Shown here piece by piece: positions 1 to 7,995 of a DNA stretch of 64,000 bases. Positions within the stretch are counted from its first letter, which is position 1, and each line of letters begins with the position of its first letter. The notes under the pieces are model-generated. The model had not been told where the DNA came from. It searched no databases and saw nothing but the letters and a program-made list of their open reading frames with translations. The translations under genes and the position numbers were made by a program. This stretch comes from Paraeggerthella hominis. GTDB lineage: Bacteria; Actinomycetota; Coriobacteriia; Coriobacteriales; Eggerthellaceae. The stretch lies in NCBI RefSeq assembly GCF_021044775.1, contig NZ_JAJNOQ010000003.1, positions 186,001-250,000 on the forward strand. Reading direction: 5' to 3'.

Positions 1-905
1 TGATCGATCTGGCCGGCATGCGCGTCGATCGCACGGTGGTCGGCGGTCTTGGCGCGGCGCAGGGTTCCCCGCTAGTGTCGATCCAGGGCGACGGCACGTA
101 TGCGTACTTCACGTGCAACGGGTTGCCGGGCGGCGTGTACGCGTACCGGGTGGGCGATGCCGCCGCATACGCTTTGTACACGCCTGCGGGACCGCAGCAG
201 AACTACTGCACGGCATCCGTCATTGCGGACGAGGAGGGCAATCTGTACTACACCAACGATGCCGGCGTTCTGTTCGCACTCAAGGGCCGGGCTGGCTTTC
301 GGGTGACGTTCGATTCCATGGGCGGGTCTTTCGTGCCTTCTGGCATGGCGGTCAAGGACAAGCCCATCGTGCAGCCGGCTGATCCGTCGCGCGACGGGTA
401 CTCGTTCGGCGGATGGTTCGTAGATTCCGCGTGTACGCGAACCTGGGATTTCGAAACGCCGGTCGATGGCGATATGACGTTGTACGCCCGATGGGTCGCG
501 AACGCTCGCCCGGGCGGTGTTGGTGGATCGGGAGACGAGTCAAATGGGACGTCGGGTTCCTTCTGGGCATCTTCCGGGGCGCCGGGTGCGGCCCATGCTC
601 CGCTTGTGCGGCAATCATCTGGCAAAGTTGGCGGGCGGACCGACAAGGTTGCCAAGGAGGCCTCGTCCCCGAACGGGGAGTCCGGTCCAGGGAGCACTCG
701 GGTGGCGGAACCGAACGGCGAGGACGCTGCGGGCGTGGCTCGTAACGGCGTGTACGTGAGCGCTGTCGGCGGCCTGGCCGAGAAGGAGCATGGGGGAGGA
801 AGCGGCTGGAAGTACTCGGTTAACGGCGAGGTTCTCATGATGGCGTGCGACAAGTACGCGCTGAACGATGGGGATGTCGTTTCGTGGTTCTACGTGACGG
901 GTTGA
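1..905 (+). CDS. Secreted InlB-repeat/DUF4430 protein, 3' end only
   Basis: The reading frame is open from the first bases, so this is the C-terminal part of a larger protein. In order it shows a segment like a PQQ/beta-propeller blade (YYTNDAGVLFALK, about residue 75-90 from the first Met), one Listeria-Bacteroides InlB B-repeat (VTFDSMGG ... GYSFGGWF ... LYARW), a low-complexity Ser/Gly/Pro linker, and a C-terminal DUF4430 domain (SGWKYSVNG ... LNDGDVVSWFYVTG). DUF4430 resembles the C-terminal domain of transcobalamin/intrinsic-factor proteins, and such proteins often lie beside ECF importers. The next genes encode an ECF importer, so a cell-surface corrinoid-binding role is plausible but inferred. 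Signal peptide and start lie outside the window. Confidence 0.75.
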   Translation, partial: IDLAGMRVDRTVVGGLGAAQGSPLVSIQGDGTYAYFTCNGLPGGVYAYRVGDAAAYALYTPAGPQQNYCTASVIADEEGNLYYTNDAGVLFALKGRAGFRVTFDSMGGSFVPSGMAVKDKPIVQPADPSRDGYSFGGWFVDSACTRTWDFETPVDGDMTLYARWVANARPGGVGGSGDESNGTSGSFWASSGAPGAAHAPLVRQSSGKVGGRTDKVAKEASSPNGESGPGSTRVAEPNGEDAAGVARNGVYVSAVGGLAEKEHGGGSGWKYSVNGEVLMMACDKYALNDGDVVSWFYVTG

Positions 906-919
906 GTTGCTGATTTTCT

Positions 920-959
920 GCCGGGCGTCTTTTCTTCTTCGTTGAAGGGGCGCCCGGCT
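920..959 (+). terminator. Hairpin after the DUF4430 gene
   Basis: GCCGGGCG pairs with CGCCCGGC across a loop containing a T-rich arm (TCTTTTCTTC). It follows the stop codon by about 15 nt and has no downstream U tract. It probably separates the surface-protein gene from the ECF operon. Confidence 0.55.
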
Positions 960-964
960 TCGTG

Positions 965-973
965 TGCTATCCT
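965..973 (+). promoter_or_regulatory. Extended -10 promoter for the ECF operon
   Basis: TGC-TATCCT is an extended -10 element about 50 nt upstream of the first small ORF of the operon. No convincing -35 at 17 bp is visible; TTGAAG at 942-947 has a 20-bp spacer. Confidence 0.35.
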
Positions 974-1022
974 AGCTGCTTCGGATGAGGGCGGCTCGGC
1001 GATCGAAAGGCGAGGTGGGGCA

Positions 1023-1118
1023 TTGTTCAGTCGGAAGGTTTCGATCATTCTTGCGATCATCGCATTGGTTTCTGCGGTGCTTCTGGTCATCTCGCTGTTC
1101 TTCACGGTGGGCAAGTAA
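1023..1118 (+). CDS. 31-aa single-span membrane protein
   Basis: A TTG-initiated ORF encodes MFSRKVSIILAIIALVSAVL followed by LVISLFFTVGK: a short basic start, about 22 hydrophobic residues and a polar tail, as in a one-pass membrane microprotein. A GAGGTGGGG Shine-Dalgarno sits 2-10 nt upstream of the TTG. The stop is 13 nt before the ecfT start, so it would be first in the ECF operon. No family is recognised. It could be a small partner of the transporter or a translated leader. The hydrophobic pattern and SD support it; the rare start and short length limit confidence. Confidence 0.5.
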   Translation: MFSRKVSIILAIIALVSAVLLVISLFFTVGK

Positions 1119-1131
1119 GGGTGCGAGCCTG

Positions 1132-2028
1132 GTGAAAAGCACGGCGTTCGACCTGTTCCATCCCGTGGTCGCGTTGGCGTACTTCGCCATCCTGCTCGTC
1201 ATGAGCATGGCGGCGATGCAGCCCGTGTACCTTCTGGTGTCGCTTGCGGCTGCGCTGGCTCTTGGCGCGGTGCTGCGCGGCGTTCGCGCCGTCGCTCGCT
1301 CCCTCGCATGGCAGCTTCCCCTTGTGGCGATCGTCGCGCTGGCGAACCCGCTGTTCTCGGCTTCCGGGTCCACGGAGCTGTTTCGCATCGGAGCGCGGGC
1401 GTTCTACCTGGAAAGCTTCGTGTACGGCGCATGCATGGGCGTGATGCTGGCAAGCGTGCTGCTCACGTTCTCGAACGCTTCGCGCGTGTTGACGTCCGAC
1501 AAGATCATGGCTTTGTTCGGCGGTGTCGTGCCCACGGTCGGGCTCATGATGTCCATGACGGCGCGCTTGGTGCCCCAGTTCGTTCGGCGCGGAGGCGATA
1601 TCGAAGGCGTCGCGCGCGCATGCACGGCCGCCCGTCCGGTTGCGACGACGTCGCCCGATTCGACGAAGGGCGCGGGCCGTCGCCTTCGCTTTCGCGAGCA
1701 TATACGATTGACCTCGGTCCTTATGGGGTGGAGCATGGAGGATTCGCTCGAAACCGCCGACGCCATGAAAGCGCGCGGCTGGGGCACCGCGCCGAAGCGC
1801 ACCACCTATGCGCGCTTCCGCTTCCGCCGCCTTGACGCATGCGCGCTCGCGTTCCTCATGGTGGTTGGCGCGAGCGCGGCCGTTGCCGCCTGGGCGGCGT
1901 GCGCCCAGTTCAGGTTCTACCCGTTCATCGCCGGCTTCGCCTCGTGGTGGAGCTACGCACCCTACGTACTGTTCGCGGCTTTGCCGCTGGTCATGGAAGC
2001 AAGGGAGCGGATTGTATGGAGGTTGTGA
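1132..2028 (+). CDS. ECF transporter transmembrane component EcfT
   Basis: This 298-aa membrane protein is the T component of an ECF importer, which links the two ATPase domains to the substrate-binding S protein. Hydrophobic spans appear near residues 8-60, 95-135 and the C-terminus. The cytoplasmic part has the coupling-helix signature of the family: a region ending SMTARLVPQFVRRGGDIEGVAR and a second arginine-rich element, ADAMKARGWG, matching the A-R-G motifs that contact the ATPases. The GTG at 1132 is chosen because AAGGG lies 10 nt upstream and the protein becomes membrane-like there; an upstream ATG at 985 would add an implausible Ser/Arg-rich stretch. It overlaps the next gene by 13 nt. 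Confidence 0.85.
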   Translation: MKSTAFDLFHPVVALAYFAILLVMSMAAMQPVYLLVSLAAALALGAVLRGVRAVARSLAWQLPLVAIVALANPLFSASGSTELFRIGARAFYLESFVYGACMGVMLASVLLTFSNASRVLTSDKIMALFGGVVPTVGLMMSMTARLVPQFVRRGGDIEGVARACTAARPVATTSPDSTKGAGRRLRFREHIRLTSVLMGWSMEDSLETADAMKARGWGTAPKRTTYARFRFRRLDACALAFLMVVGASAAVAAWAACAQFRFYPFIAGFASWWSYAPYVLFAALPLVMEARERIVWRL

Positions 2029-3485
2029 CCGATCGGCCCGCCGTCGAGGCGCGCGGGTTCTCCTTTTCGTATCCCGATGCCGCGGCATCGATCGGGCCGC
2101 TTGATTGGCGGGTGTCCGAAGGGGCGTTCCAGCTGCTGGTCGGAGCGACCGGCAGCGGAAAGACCACGCTGTTGCGCTGCTTGAAGCAGGCTATCTCGCC
2201 CGTTGGGGCGAAGGACGGGGCGTTCGAGGCGTTCGGCGTTCCCGTCGAGGACATGGACGCGTTCGCGGCGGCTTCGCGCGTGGGCTACGTTGCCCAAAGC
2301 CCCGAGAACCAGATCGTGTGCGACGCCGTGTGGCACGAGCTTGCCTTCGGGCTGGAAAACTTGGGCGTTTCGCAGGACCAGATGCGCCGTCGCGTGGCCG
2401 AGGTCGCGCATTTCTTCGGCATCGAGCCGTGGTTCCGGCGTCAGGTGTCCGAGCTTTCGGGAGGCCAGAAGCAGATGCTCACGCTGGCCAGCGTCCTTGC
2501 CATGCAGCCCCGGCTGCTGCTGCTCGACGAGCCGACGGCCCAGCTTGACCCGGTGGCGGAGAAGAACTTCCTGCACGCGCTTTTCCGCGTGAACCGCGAG
2601 TTGGGAATCACGGTGGTGGTTGCCACGCATGCGCCTGAATCCATGGCCTCGTACGCCACCGATGCCGTGGAGCTGCGCGACGGCCGGATCGAGGAGGTTT
2701 CGCTCGATCGTTTCGCGGCGCGGCCGCTTCGCCTTCCGGATGCTGGACGCGCCGTCGAAGCGGGGCGCCCGGCGCGCGCGGCCGATTCTGCCGTGGCGCT
2801 GAACGACGTGCGCTGCCGTTACGGGCGCGACGCCGATTGGGTGCTGCGCGGCATGGACTTGAACGTGCGTCCGGGGCGCGTGCATGCGCTGGTGGGAGGG
2901 AACGGCAGCGGGAAGTCGACGCTGCTGCGCCTGGTCGCCGGCGTGCTGAAGCCCGAACGGGGCAGCGTGATCAACCGCCTGTCATCCCGTCAGGCGCTTC
3001 TTCCGCAGGATCCGAAATCCCTGTTCGCGTGCGACAGCGTGGACGAAGAGCTGCGGGAGTGGCAAGGTTCGTGCGGATTCTCCGACGGCGACGTGTCCGC
3101 CGCGCTCGAGCGGTTCGGGCTGACGTCCTGCGCGGCAAGCCATCCGTACGACCTGTCGGGCGGGCAGCAGCAAAAGCTTGCGCTGGCCAAGCTTTTGCTG
3201 ACCGATCCCGACTTGCTGCTGCTCGACGAGCCCACGAAAGGCCTTGACGCGCCGTCGAAGGCCGCGGTGGCTGAAGCGGTGCTCGATCGGGTTCGGGCGG
3301 GCGCGACGGTGCTTATGGCCACGCACGATTTGACCTTTGCGGCCCTTGTTGCCGACGAGGTCACCATGCTGTTCGACGGCGAGGATGCCTGTACGGAGCC
3401 TGCCGGTTCGTTTTTCGAGGGGAACTTGTTCTACCGACCTTCCGAGGACGCGTTCGCGCGCCTGTACGAAGGAGGGTCGCGATGA
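2016..3485 (+). CDS. ECF transporter double ATPase (EcfA-EcfA' fusion)
   Basis: A single 489-aa chain carries both ABC ATPase domains of the ECF importer. Domain 1 has Walker A GATGSGKTT (about residue 43), Q-loop VAQSPENQ, signature LSGGQKQ and Walker B LLLLDEPT. Domain 2 has Walker A GGNGSGKST (about 303), signature LSGGQQQ and LLLLDEPTK. The Q-loop form SPENQ is typical of ECF/CbiO ATPases. Many ECF systems use two separate subunits; this fusion is common in Actinobacteria. The start is ATG 2016, with AAGGGAG upstream. The gene overlaps ecfT by 13 nt and the S gene by 4 nt (ATGA), so translation is coupled. Confidence 0.9.
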   Translation: MEVVTDRPAVEARGFSFSYPDAAASIGPLDWRVSEGAFQLLVGATGSGKTTLLRCLKQAISPVGAKDGAFEAFGVPVEDMDAFAAASRVGYVAQSPENQIVCDAVWHELAFGLENLGVSQDQMRRRVAEVAHFFGIEPWFRRQVSELSGGQKQMLTLASVLAMQPRLLLLDEPTAQLDPVAEKNFLHALFRVNRELGITVVVATHAPESMASYATDAVELRDGRIEEVSLDRFAARPLRLPDAGRAVEAGRPARAADSAVALNDVRCRYGRDADWVLRGMDLNVRPGRVHALVGGNGSGKSTLLRLVAGVLKPERGSVINRLSSRQALLPQDPKSLFACDSVDEELREWQGSCGFSDGDVSAALERFGLTSCAASHPYDLSGGQQQKLALAKLLLTDPDLLLLDEPTKGLDAPSKAAVAEAVLDRVRAGATVLMATHDLTFAALVADEVTMLFDGEDACTEPAGSFFEGNLFYRPSEDAFARLYEGGSR

Positions 3486-4216
3486 GCGCTTCGAAAGGGA
3501 AGGCGCATCGGGTGTTGGCGGCGCTCGAGGTTCCGGCCCTGGTCGCCGTTCCCTGCGCGCTCGCCGCGTGCGCATATTTCGGCATCGAGCAGGGGGCGCT
3601 TTTGACGGTTGCGGTCGCCTGCGTTGCGGTCGCGGTGTTCTTCGCGGGGTTCGAGACGTCTCGTCCGCCGCTTCGCCAGGTCATGCCCACGGTAGTGCTG
3701 GCTGCGCTGGCGGCTGCGGGCCGCATCCTGTTCGCGCCCGTCCCCGACTTCAAGCCGGTTTCGGCCATTTGCATCCTTGCAGGGGCCGTGTTCGGTCGGC
3801 GCAGCGGCTTTCTGGTAGGCGCGCTGGCTGCGCTCGTGTCCAACTTCTTCTTCGGGCAAGGACCGTGGACGCCGTGGCAGATGTACGCGTGGGGCCTGGT
3901 CGGGTACGTGGCCGGCGTGCTGGCCGATCGGGGCTGGCTCGATCGGACGGCCGTGCTGTGCGCCTACGGGTTCGTTTCCTCTTTGGCGTACGGGCTCATC
4001 CTCAACAGCTGGTACGTTGTGGGCTTCGTCCATCCCGTGACGCTTCCCGCCGTGGCGGTCGCTTTCGCCGCTGCGCTTCCCTTCGACGTCACGCACGGCG
4101 TTGCCACGGTTGTGTTTCTGCTGGCGCTCTATGCGCCCTGGCGCAAGAAGCTTGAGCGCATCAAGCGCAAATACGCCCTGGTGGACGCTGGTTTCAGCAC
4201 GTCTCGTCCATCGTGA
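3482..4216 (+). CDS. ECF transporter substrate-binding S component, probably corrinoid (CbrT-like)
   Basis: A 244-aa, roughly six-span membrane protein that binds the imported vitamin. The segments FKPVSAICILAGAVFGRRSG and NFFFGQGPWTPWQMYAWG resemble S components of the CbrT-type cobalamin class. The neighbouring DUF4430 protein, whose domain is related to transcobalamin, agrees with a corrinoid substrate. Specificity is inferred, since S components diverge strongly. It is the last gene of the ecfT-A-S operon, its ATG overlapping the ATPase stop by 4 nt. A possible promoter for the next gene overlaps its own stop codon. Confidence 0.75.
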   Translation: MSASKGKAHRVLAALEVPALVAVPCALAACAYFGIEQGALLTVAVACVAVAVFFAGFETSRPPLRQVMPTVVLAALAAAGRILFAPVPDFKPVSAICILAGAVFGRRSGFLVGALAALVSNFFFGQGPWTPWQMYAWGLVGYVAGVLADRGWLDRTAVLCAYGFVSSLAYGLILNSWYVVGFVHPVTLPAVAVAFAAALPFDVTHGVATVVFLLALYAPWRKKLERIKRKYALVDAGFSTSRPS

Positions 4217-4222
4217 TACAAT
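4214..4222 (+). promoter_or_regulatory. Extended -10 promoter for tsaC
   Basis: TGA-TACAAT is an extended -10 element 51 nt upstream of the tsaC ATG. A weak -35 (TTCAGC, 4193-4198) lies 18 bp upstream. Its TGA is also the stop codon of the ECF S gene. Confidence 0.45.
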
Positions 4223-4273
4223 GCAAGCTTCCCTAAGCGGCGGCTTCACCCTGAACAGCAAGGAAGTGTTTCC

Positions 4274-4882
4274 ATGGCTCGAGGAACTGGCTCTTTCGAC
4301 GATGCGGTTGCAGCGTTGCGGCGCGCAGACGCGATCGTCTTTCCCACGGACACGGTGTACGGGCTGGGCGTTGCCGTTGATGCGGCGCGCACGCCGGAGG
4401 TGCTCTATCGTTTGAAGGAGCGCGACCGCGGCAAGCCCATCGCATGGCTGGTCGGCGGTGCGGACGATCTCGACCGGTACGGCGAAGGCGTTCCCGATCT
4501 AGCCCGTACGCTCGCGCGAATGTACTGGCCGGGCCCGCTCACCCTGATCGTGAAGGCGGCCGAGTGCGTCCCCGAAGCGTTCCGATCCGCCGAGGGGACC
4601 ATCGGCTTGCGCATGCCCGACAACTCGGTTGCGCTCGAGCTCATCGCTCAGGTCGGATGCCCTCTTGCCACTACGTCCGCGAATCTGTCGGGTTGCGCGT
4701 CGCCGTGCTCGTATGAGGCCATCGACCCTGCCTTGGCCGCGCGTGTGCGCGTGATCGTGGCGGACGAGAGCGACGCCGACAAAAGCGGCCTTGCCTCGAC
4801 CGTCCTCGACTGCACGCGCGATCTGCCCGTCGTGGTGCGCGAAGGAGCCGTCACCGCCAAGGACGTTCGGAGCCTTCTTTAA
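4274..4882 (+). CDS. tsaC: L-threonylcarbamoyladenylate synthase (Sua5/YrdC/YwlC family)
   Basis: This 202-aa enzyme makes threonylcarbamoyl-AMP from threonine, bicarbonate and ATP, the first step of t6A37 tRNA modification. The family's hallmarks are visible: IVFPTDTVYGLG (residues 21-32), the basic KERDRGKP motif (about 48-55), YWPGPLTLI and TSANLSG. The length fits a single YrdC domain without the C-terminal Sua5 domain. Start ATG 4274 has AAGGAAG 6-12 nt upstream. It stands alone, 57 nt after the ECF operon, and no other t6A genes occur in the window. Confidence 0.93.
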   Translation: MARGTGSFDDAVAALRRADAIVFPTDTVYGLGVAVDAARTPEVLYRLKERDRGKPIAWLVGGADDLDRYGEGVPDLARTLARMYWPGPLTLIVKAAECVPEAFRSAEGTIGLRMPDNSVALELIAQVGCPLATTSANLSGCASPCSYEAIDPALAARVRVIVADESDADKSGLASTVLDCTRDLPVVVREGAVTAKDVRSLL

Positions 4883-4976
4883 TCCGGGCATGTCTGCAAC
4901 CTTGCGCCCCGTGCGCTTCGATCCTCGTTTCCGCCCGCGCGAAACCCGGTCTTCACCCTTCTTGTTGCAGGATGGG

Positions 4977-4982
4977 TATAAT
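4977..4982 (+). promoter_or_regulatory. TATAAT promoter for the hydrolase-glpK operon
   Basis: A perfect TATAAT -10 lies 30 nt upstream of the hydrolase ATG. No good -35 is seen at 16-18 bp; the region reads CACCCT. It follows tsaC by about 95 nt. Confidence 0.5.
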
Positions 4983-5011
4983 GGAGGAAACTCCTGGGGA
5001 GGGGATACAGC

Positions 5012-5995
5012 ATGGGAATCGAAACGACCGTCACGCCCGTGGGCTTTCTTTCGAACGACGAAACGTCCACCATCAAGGGCCTGGTCTGGAAAGCTTCCGA
5101 AACAAGGGGAAGCGCGCGCGTCGTCTCCTCTCCGCGCGGCATCGTGCAGATCGTGCACGGCATGGCCGAGCACGTGGAGCGCTACGACGAGTTCGCGCGC
5201 TACCTGGTAAGCCGCGGCTACGTGGTGTGCGCCGCCGACCACATCGGGCACGGCAAAAGCGCTCCCGATGCGGAAAGCCTGGGGCACATGCCCGTCGACG
5301 GCAAGGAAATCCTGATCGAGGACGTGCACGAGCTGCGCAAAACCGTCACCGCGCGCTACTCCCGTCAAACGCCCTACATCCTGTTCGGGCATTCCATGGG
5401 CAGCTTCATCGCCCGCGCCTACCTGGCGCGCCATGGCGAAGGCGTGGCGGCCGCCGTGCTGTGCGGCACCGGCCAGCAGCCGTACCTTCTCTCGAAAGCT
5501 GGCAACGCCTTGGCCCGGCTGATCGCGCGGTCGAAGGGGCCGCAGTACCGCAGCGCGTTTCTCGACGGCATGGGGGCGGGCGGCTTCGCCAAGAAGATCC
5601 GCAACCCCCGCACGCCTTACGACTGGCTGTCCACCGATCCCGCCGTCGTCGACGCCTTCCTGGCGGACGAGCTGTGCGGCGCCATGTTCTCGGTCGGCGC
5701 CTACGCCACGCTCACCGACCTCACGGGCGAGGTGGTCACCATGGCCTGCGCGTCGAAGGTTCCGAAAGATCTGCCCGTGCTGTTCGTCGCTGGCGCGCAA
5801 GACCCGGTGGGCGCGTGCGGCAAGGGCGTGCAGGCGGCCGCCGACCTGCTGCGCCGCGCGGGCGTCGAGGACGTGACGGCGACGTTGTACGAGGGCATGC
5901 GCCACGAGATACTGAACGAGCCCGGTCGGGCGCAGGTTTATGCCGAAGTAGCCGATTGGATGGAGGAGCACGCATGCGATCAACCTACGTCGTAG
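5012..5995 (+). CDS. Alpha/beta hydrolase, monoacylglycerol lipase-like (Hydrolase_4)
   Basis: The 327-aa protein has the features of the serine aminopeptidase S33/monoacylglycerol lipase group: an early HGMAEHVERYDEFARYL block (about residue 50), the HIGHGKS turn, nucleophile elbow GHSMGS (about 129), an acidic residue in FVAGAQDPVG and the C-terminal histidine in MRHEILNE. No signal peptide is seen, so it is probably cytoplasmic. Its last 22 nt overlap the start of glpK. A lipase releasing glycerol from monoacylglycerol followed by glycerol kinase makes a coherent two-step route. The substrate is inferred from family and context. Confidence 0.85.
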   Translation: MGIETTVTPVGFLSNDETSTIKGLVWKASETRGSARVVSSPRGIVQIVHGMAEHVERYDEFARYLVSRGYVVCAADHIGHGKSAPDAESLGHMPVDGKEILIEDVHELRKTVTARYSRQTPYILFGHSMGSFIARAYLARHGEGVAAAVLCGTGQQPYLLSKAGNALARLIARSKGPQYRSAFLDGMGAGGFAKKIRNPRTPYDWLSTDPAVVDAFLADELCGAMFSVGAYATLTDLTGEVVTMACASKVPKDLPVLFVAGAQDPVGACGKGVQAAADLLRRAGVEDVTATLYEGMRHEILNEPGRAQVYAEVADWMEEHACDQPTS

Positions 5996-7470
5996 CGCTC
6001 GATCAAGGAACCACCTCGTCGCGCGCTATGCTCATCGACGGGCAGGGCGCCGTCGTCGATGCGGTGCAGAACTCGTTTCCCCAGTTGTACCCGCAGCCCG
6101 GTTGGGTGGAACACGATCCGCGGGATATTCTGTCGTCGCAGCTGGGGGCGTTCACCGAACTGCTCGTGTCGAACAACTTGGGTCCAGGCGACATCGCCTG
6201 CATCGGGATCACGAACCAGCGAGAAACCACGGTGGTGTGGAATCGCGAAACGGGAGAGCCGGTGTTCAACGCCATCGTGTGGCAATGCCGCCGCACGGCC
6301 CCCATCATCGACGAGCTGTGCGCCGACGCCGAGGTTGCGCGCGAGATCACGCGCAAGACCGGCCTGGTTCCCGATGCGTACTTCTCTGCAAGCAAGGTGA
6401 AATGGATCTTGGACAACGTGCCCGGCGCCCGCGAGGACGCCCGGGCCGGCAAGCTTGCTTTCGGCACGGTGGACAGCTGGCTTATCTGGGTGCTGACGCA
6501 GGGGCGGGTTCACGCCACCGACGTGACGAACGCCAGCCGCACCATGCTCTTCGACATCCACGAGATGCGCTGGGATCCCTGGCTGCTCGACCTGTTCGAC
6601 GTGCCGGCCTCGATGCTTCCCGAGGTTCGTCCCTCTTCGGGCGACTTCGGCCGCACGGCCAACGCCGGCATTGCTCCGGGCATCCCCATCTGCGGCGTAG
6701 CGGGCGACCAGCAGGCGGCGCTCTTCGGCCAGTGCTGCTTCGAGCCCGGCCAGGCGAAGAACACGTACGGCACCGGGTGCTTTCTGCTCATGCACACGGG
6801 CGGCGAAGCGTGCGCGTCCTCGCACAACCTGATCACCACGGTTGCAGCGTCCGCGCCCGGAGCGCCGGGCCCCGAGTACGCGCTCGAAGGCAGCGTGTTC
6901 ATGGCGGGCGCGCTCATGCAGTGGCTGCGCGACGAGCTGGGGCTGATCGAGAACGTGGGGGAGACCGCGGCTTTGGCGCGCAGCGTCGACAACACGGGCG
7001 GCGTCTACATCGTGCCCGCCTTCACCGGGCTGGGCGCTCCGTACTGGGACGCCGATGCGCGCGGGGCGGTGTACGGGCTTACGCGCGGAACCACGCGGGC
7101 CCATTTCGTGCGTGCCGCGCTCGAATCCCTGGCCTATCAGGTGCACGATCTTGCGGTGGCCATGGAGGCCGACGCGGGCGTGCCCCTTTCCGTGCTCAAC
7201 GTGGACGGCGGGGCCTCTGCGAACGATTTTCTCATGCAATTCCAGTCCGATGTGTTGCGCACGCCGCTGCGTCGACCGCAGAATGCGGAGACGACGGCGT
7301 TGGGCGCGGCTTACCTGGCCGGCTTGGCCGTCGGATTCTGGAGCGGAACTGAAGAGCTGCGCGGCTTGCGCGCGTCCGACAAGCGCTACGAGCCGTGCAT
7401 CGAGGATGCGCGCCATGCGGTTTTGCTGGAGGGCTGGGCCAAGGCCGTCCGCCGCACGATGATGAATTAA
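5974..7470 (+). CDS. glpK: Glycerol kinase
   Basis: This FGGY-family kinase phosphorylates glycerol to sn-glycerol 3-phosphate. The 498-aa length is normal. Motifs include the N-terminal phosphate loop DQGTTSSRA (residues 9-17), GITNQRETTVVW, the WQCRRT segment, and the hinge GVAGDQQAALFGQ with YGTGCF. The C-terminal FGGY signature region contains LNVDGGASANDFLMQFQ. Start ATG 5974 (MRSTYVVALDQ) lies inside the 3' end of the hydrolase gene behind GGAGGAG. Extending the frame upstream would give an Arg-rich non-homologous peptide, so it was rejected. No GlpF or GlpD is present in the window. Confidence 0.97.
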   Translation: MRSTYVVALDQGTTSSRAMLIDGQGAVVDAVQNSFPQLYPQPGWVEHDPRDILSSQLGAFTELLVSNNLGPGDIACIGITNQRETTVVWNRETGEPVFNAIVWQCRRTAPIIDELCADAEVAREITRKTGLVPDAYFSASKVKWILDNVPGAREDARAGKLAFGTVDSWLIWVLTQGRVHATDVTNASRTMLFDIHEMRWDPWLLDLFDVPASMLPEVRPSSGDFGRTANAGIAPGIPICGVAGDQQAALFGQCCFEPGQAKNTYGTGCFLLMHTGGEACASSHNLITTVAASAPGAPGPEYALEGSVFMAGALMQWLRDELGLIENVGETAALARSVDNTGGVYIVPAFTGLGAPYWDADARGAVYGLTRGTTRAHFVRAALESLAYQVHDLAVAMEADAGVPLSVLNVDGGASANDFLMQFQSDVLRTPLRRPQNAETTALGAAYLAGLAVGFWSGTEELRGLRASDKRYEPCIEDARHAVLLEGWAKAVRRTMMN

Positions 7471-7486
7471 CGAAAGGGCTTACTAC

Positions 7487-7927
7487 ATGAAGATCAGCAT
7501 CGCAAGCGATCACGCGGGATTCGAGCAGAAGCAGCAGCTCGTGGACTACCTGGCCTCGCAGGGCCATGACGTCATCGACCGCGGCCCCGACACCGACGAC
7601 CGCGTCGACTATCCCGATTACGCGGCGCTCGTCGCGCATGACGTCGTCGACGGCTTGGCCGAGCGCGGCGTGCTCGTATGCGGAACCGGCATCGGCATGG
7701 CCGTCGCCGCGAACAAGGTGGCGGGCGTCCGAGCCGCCAACATCGTGTCCCCCGAGTTCGCCGCGCTGTGCCGCGAGCACAACGATGCGAACGTCATCAC
7801 GCTGTCCGGTCGCTTCGTCGAGCCGGGCGTCAACCAGGCGATCCTCGACGCGTTCCTGTCCACCGCGTTCGGCGGCGGGCGCCATGCGGGTCGCGTGGAA
7901 AAGATCGCCGCTCTCGAGATCGGCTAG
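7487..7927 (+). CDS. rpiB: Ribose-5-phosphate isomerase B
   Basis: This 146-aa protein interconverts ribose 5-phosphate and ribulose 5-phosphate in the non-oxidative pentose phosphate pathway. The RpiB/LacAB fold is clear from IASDHAGFEQK at the N-terminus and CGTGIGMAVAANK (Cys about residue 65, the catalytic base position), followed by GVRAANIVSPEF. The start follows AAAGGGCT by a few bases. It is 16 nt downstream of glpK and could be co-transcribed. It sits before glyA, upp and dCMP deaminase, genes that draw on ribose and one-carbon pools. Confidence 0.95.
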   Translation: MKISIASDHAGFEQKQQLVDYLASQGHDVIDRGPDTDDRVDYPDYAALVAHDVVDGLAERGVLVCGTGIGMAVAANKVAGVRAANIVSPEFAALCREHNDANVITLSGRFVEPGVNQAILDAFLSTAFGGGRHAGRVEKIAALEIG

Positions 7928-7995
7928 CTTGGCTGGATCTTACGCACGCCCGTTGTGCTAGCATAGCCCCGAAACAGCCCAGCGAAAGGAATACC

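Noticed and set aside
4972..5973. Upstream in-frame extension of glpK
   Set aside because: It overlaps the well-supported lipase gene and encodes an Arg-rich non-homologous peptide; the ATG at 5974 has an SD and starts at the conserved GlpK N-terminus.
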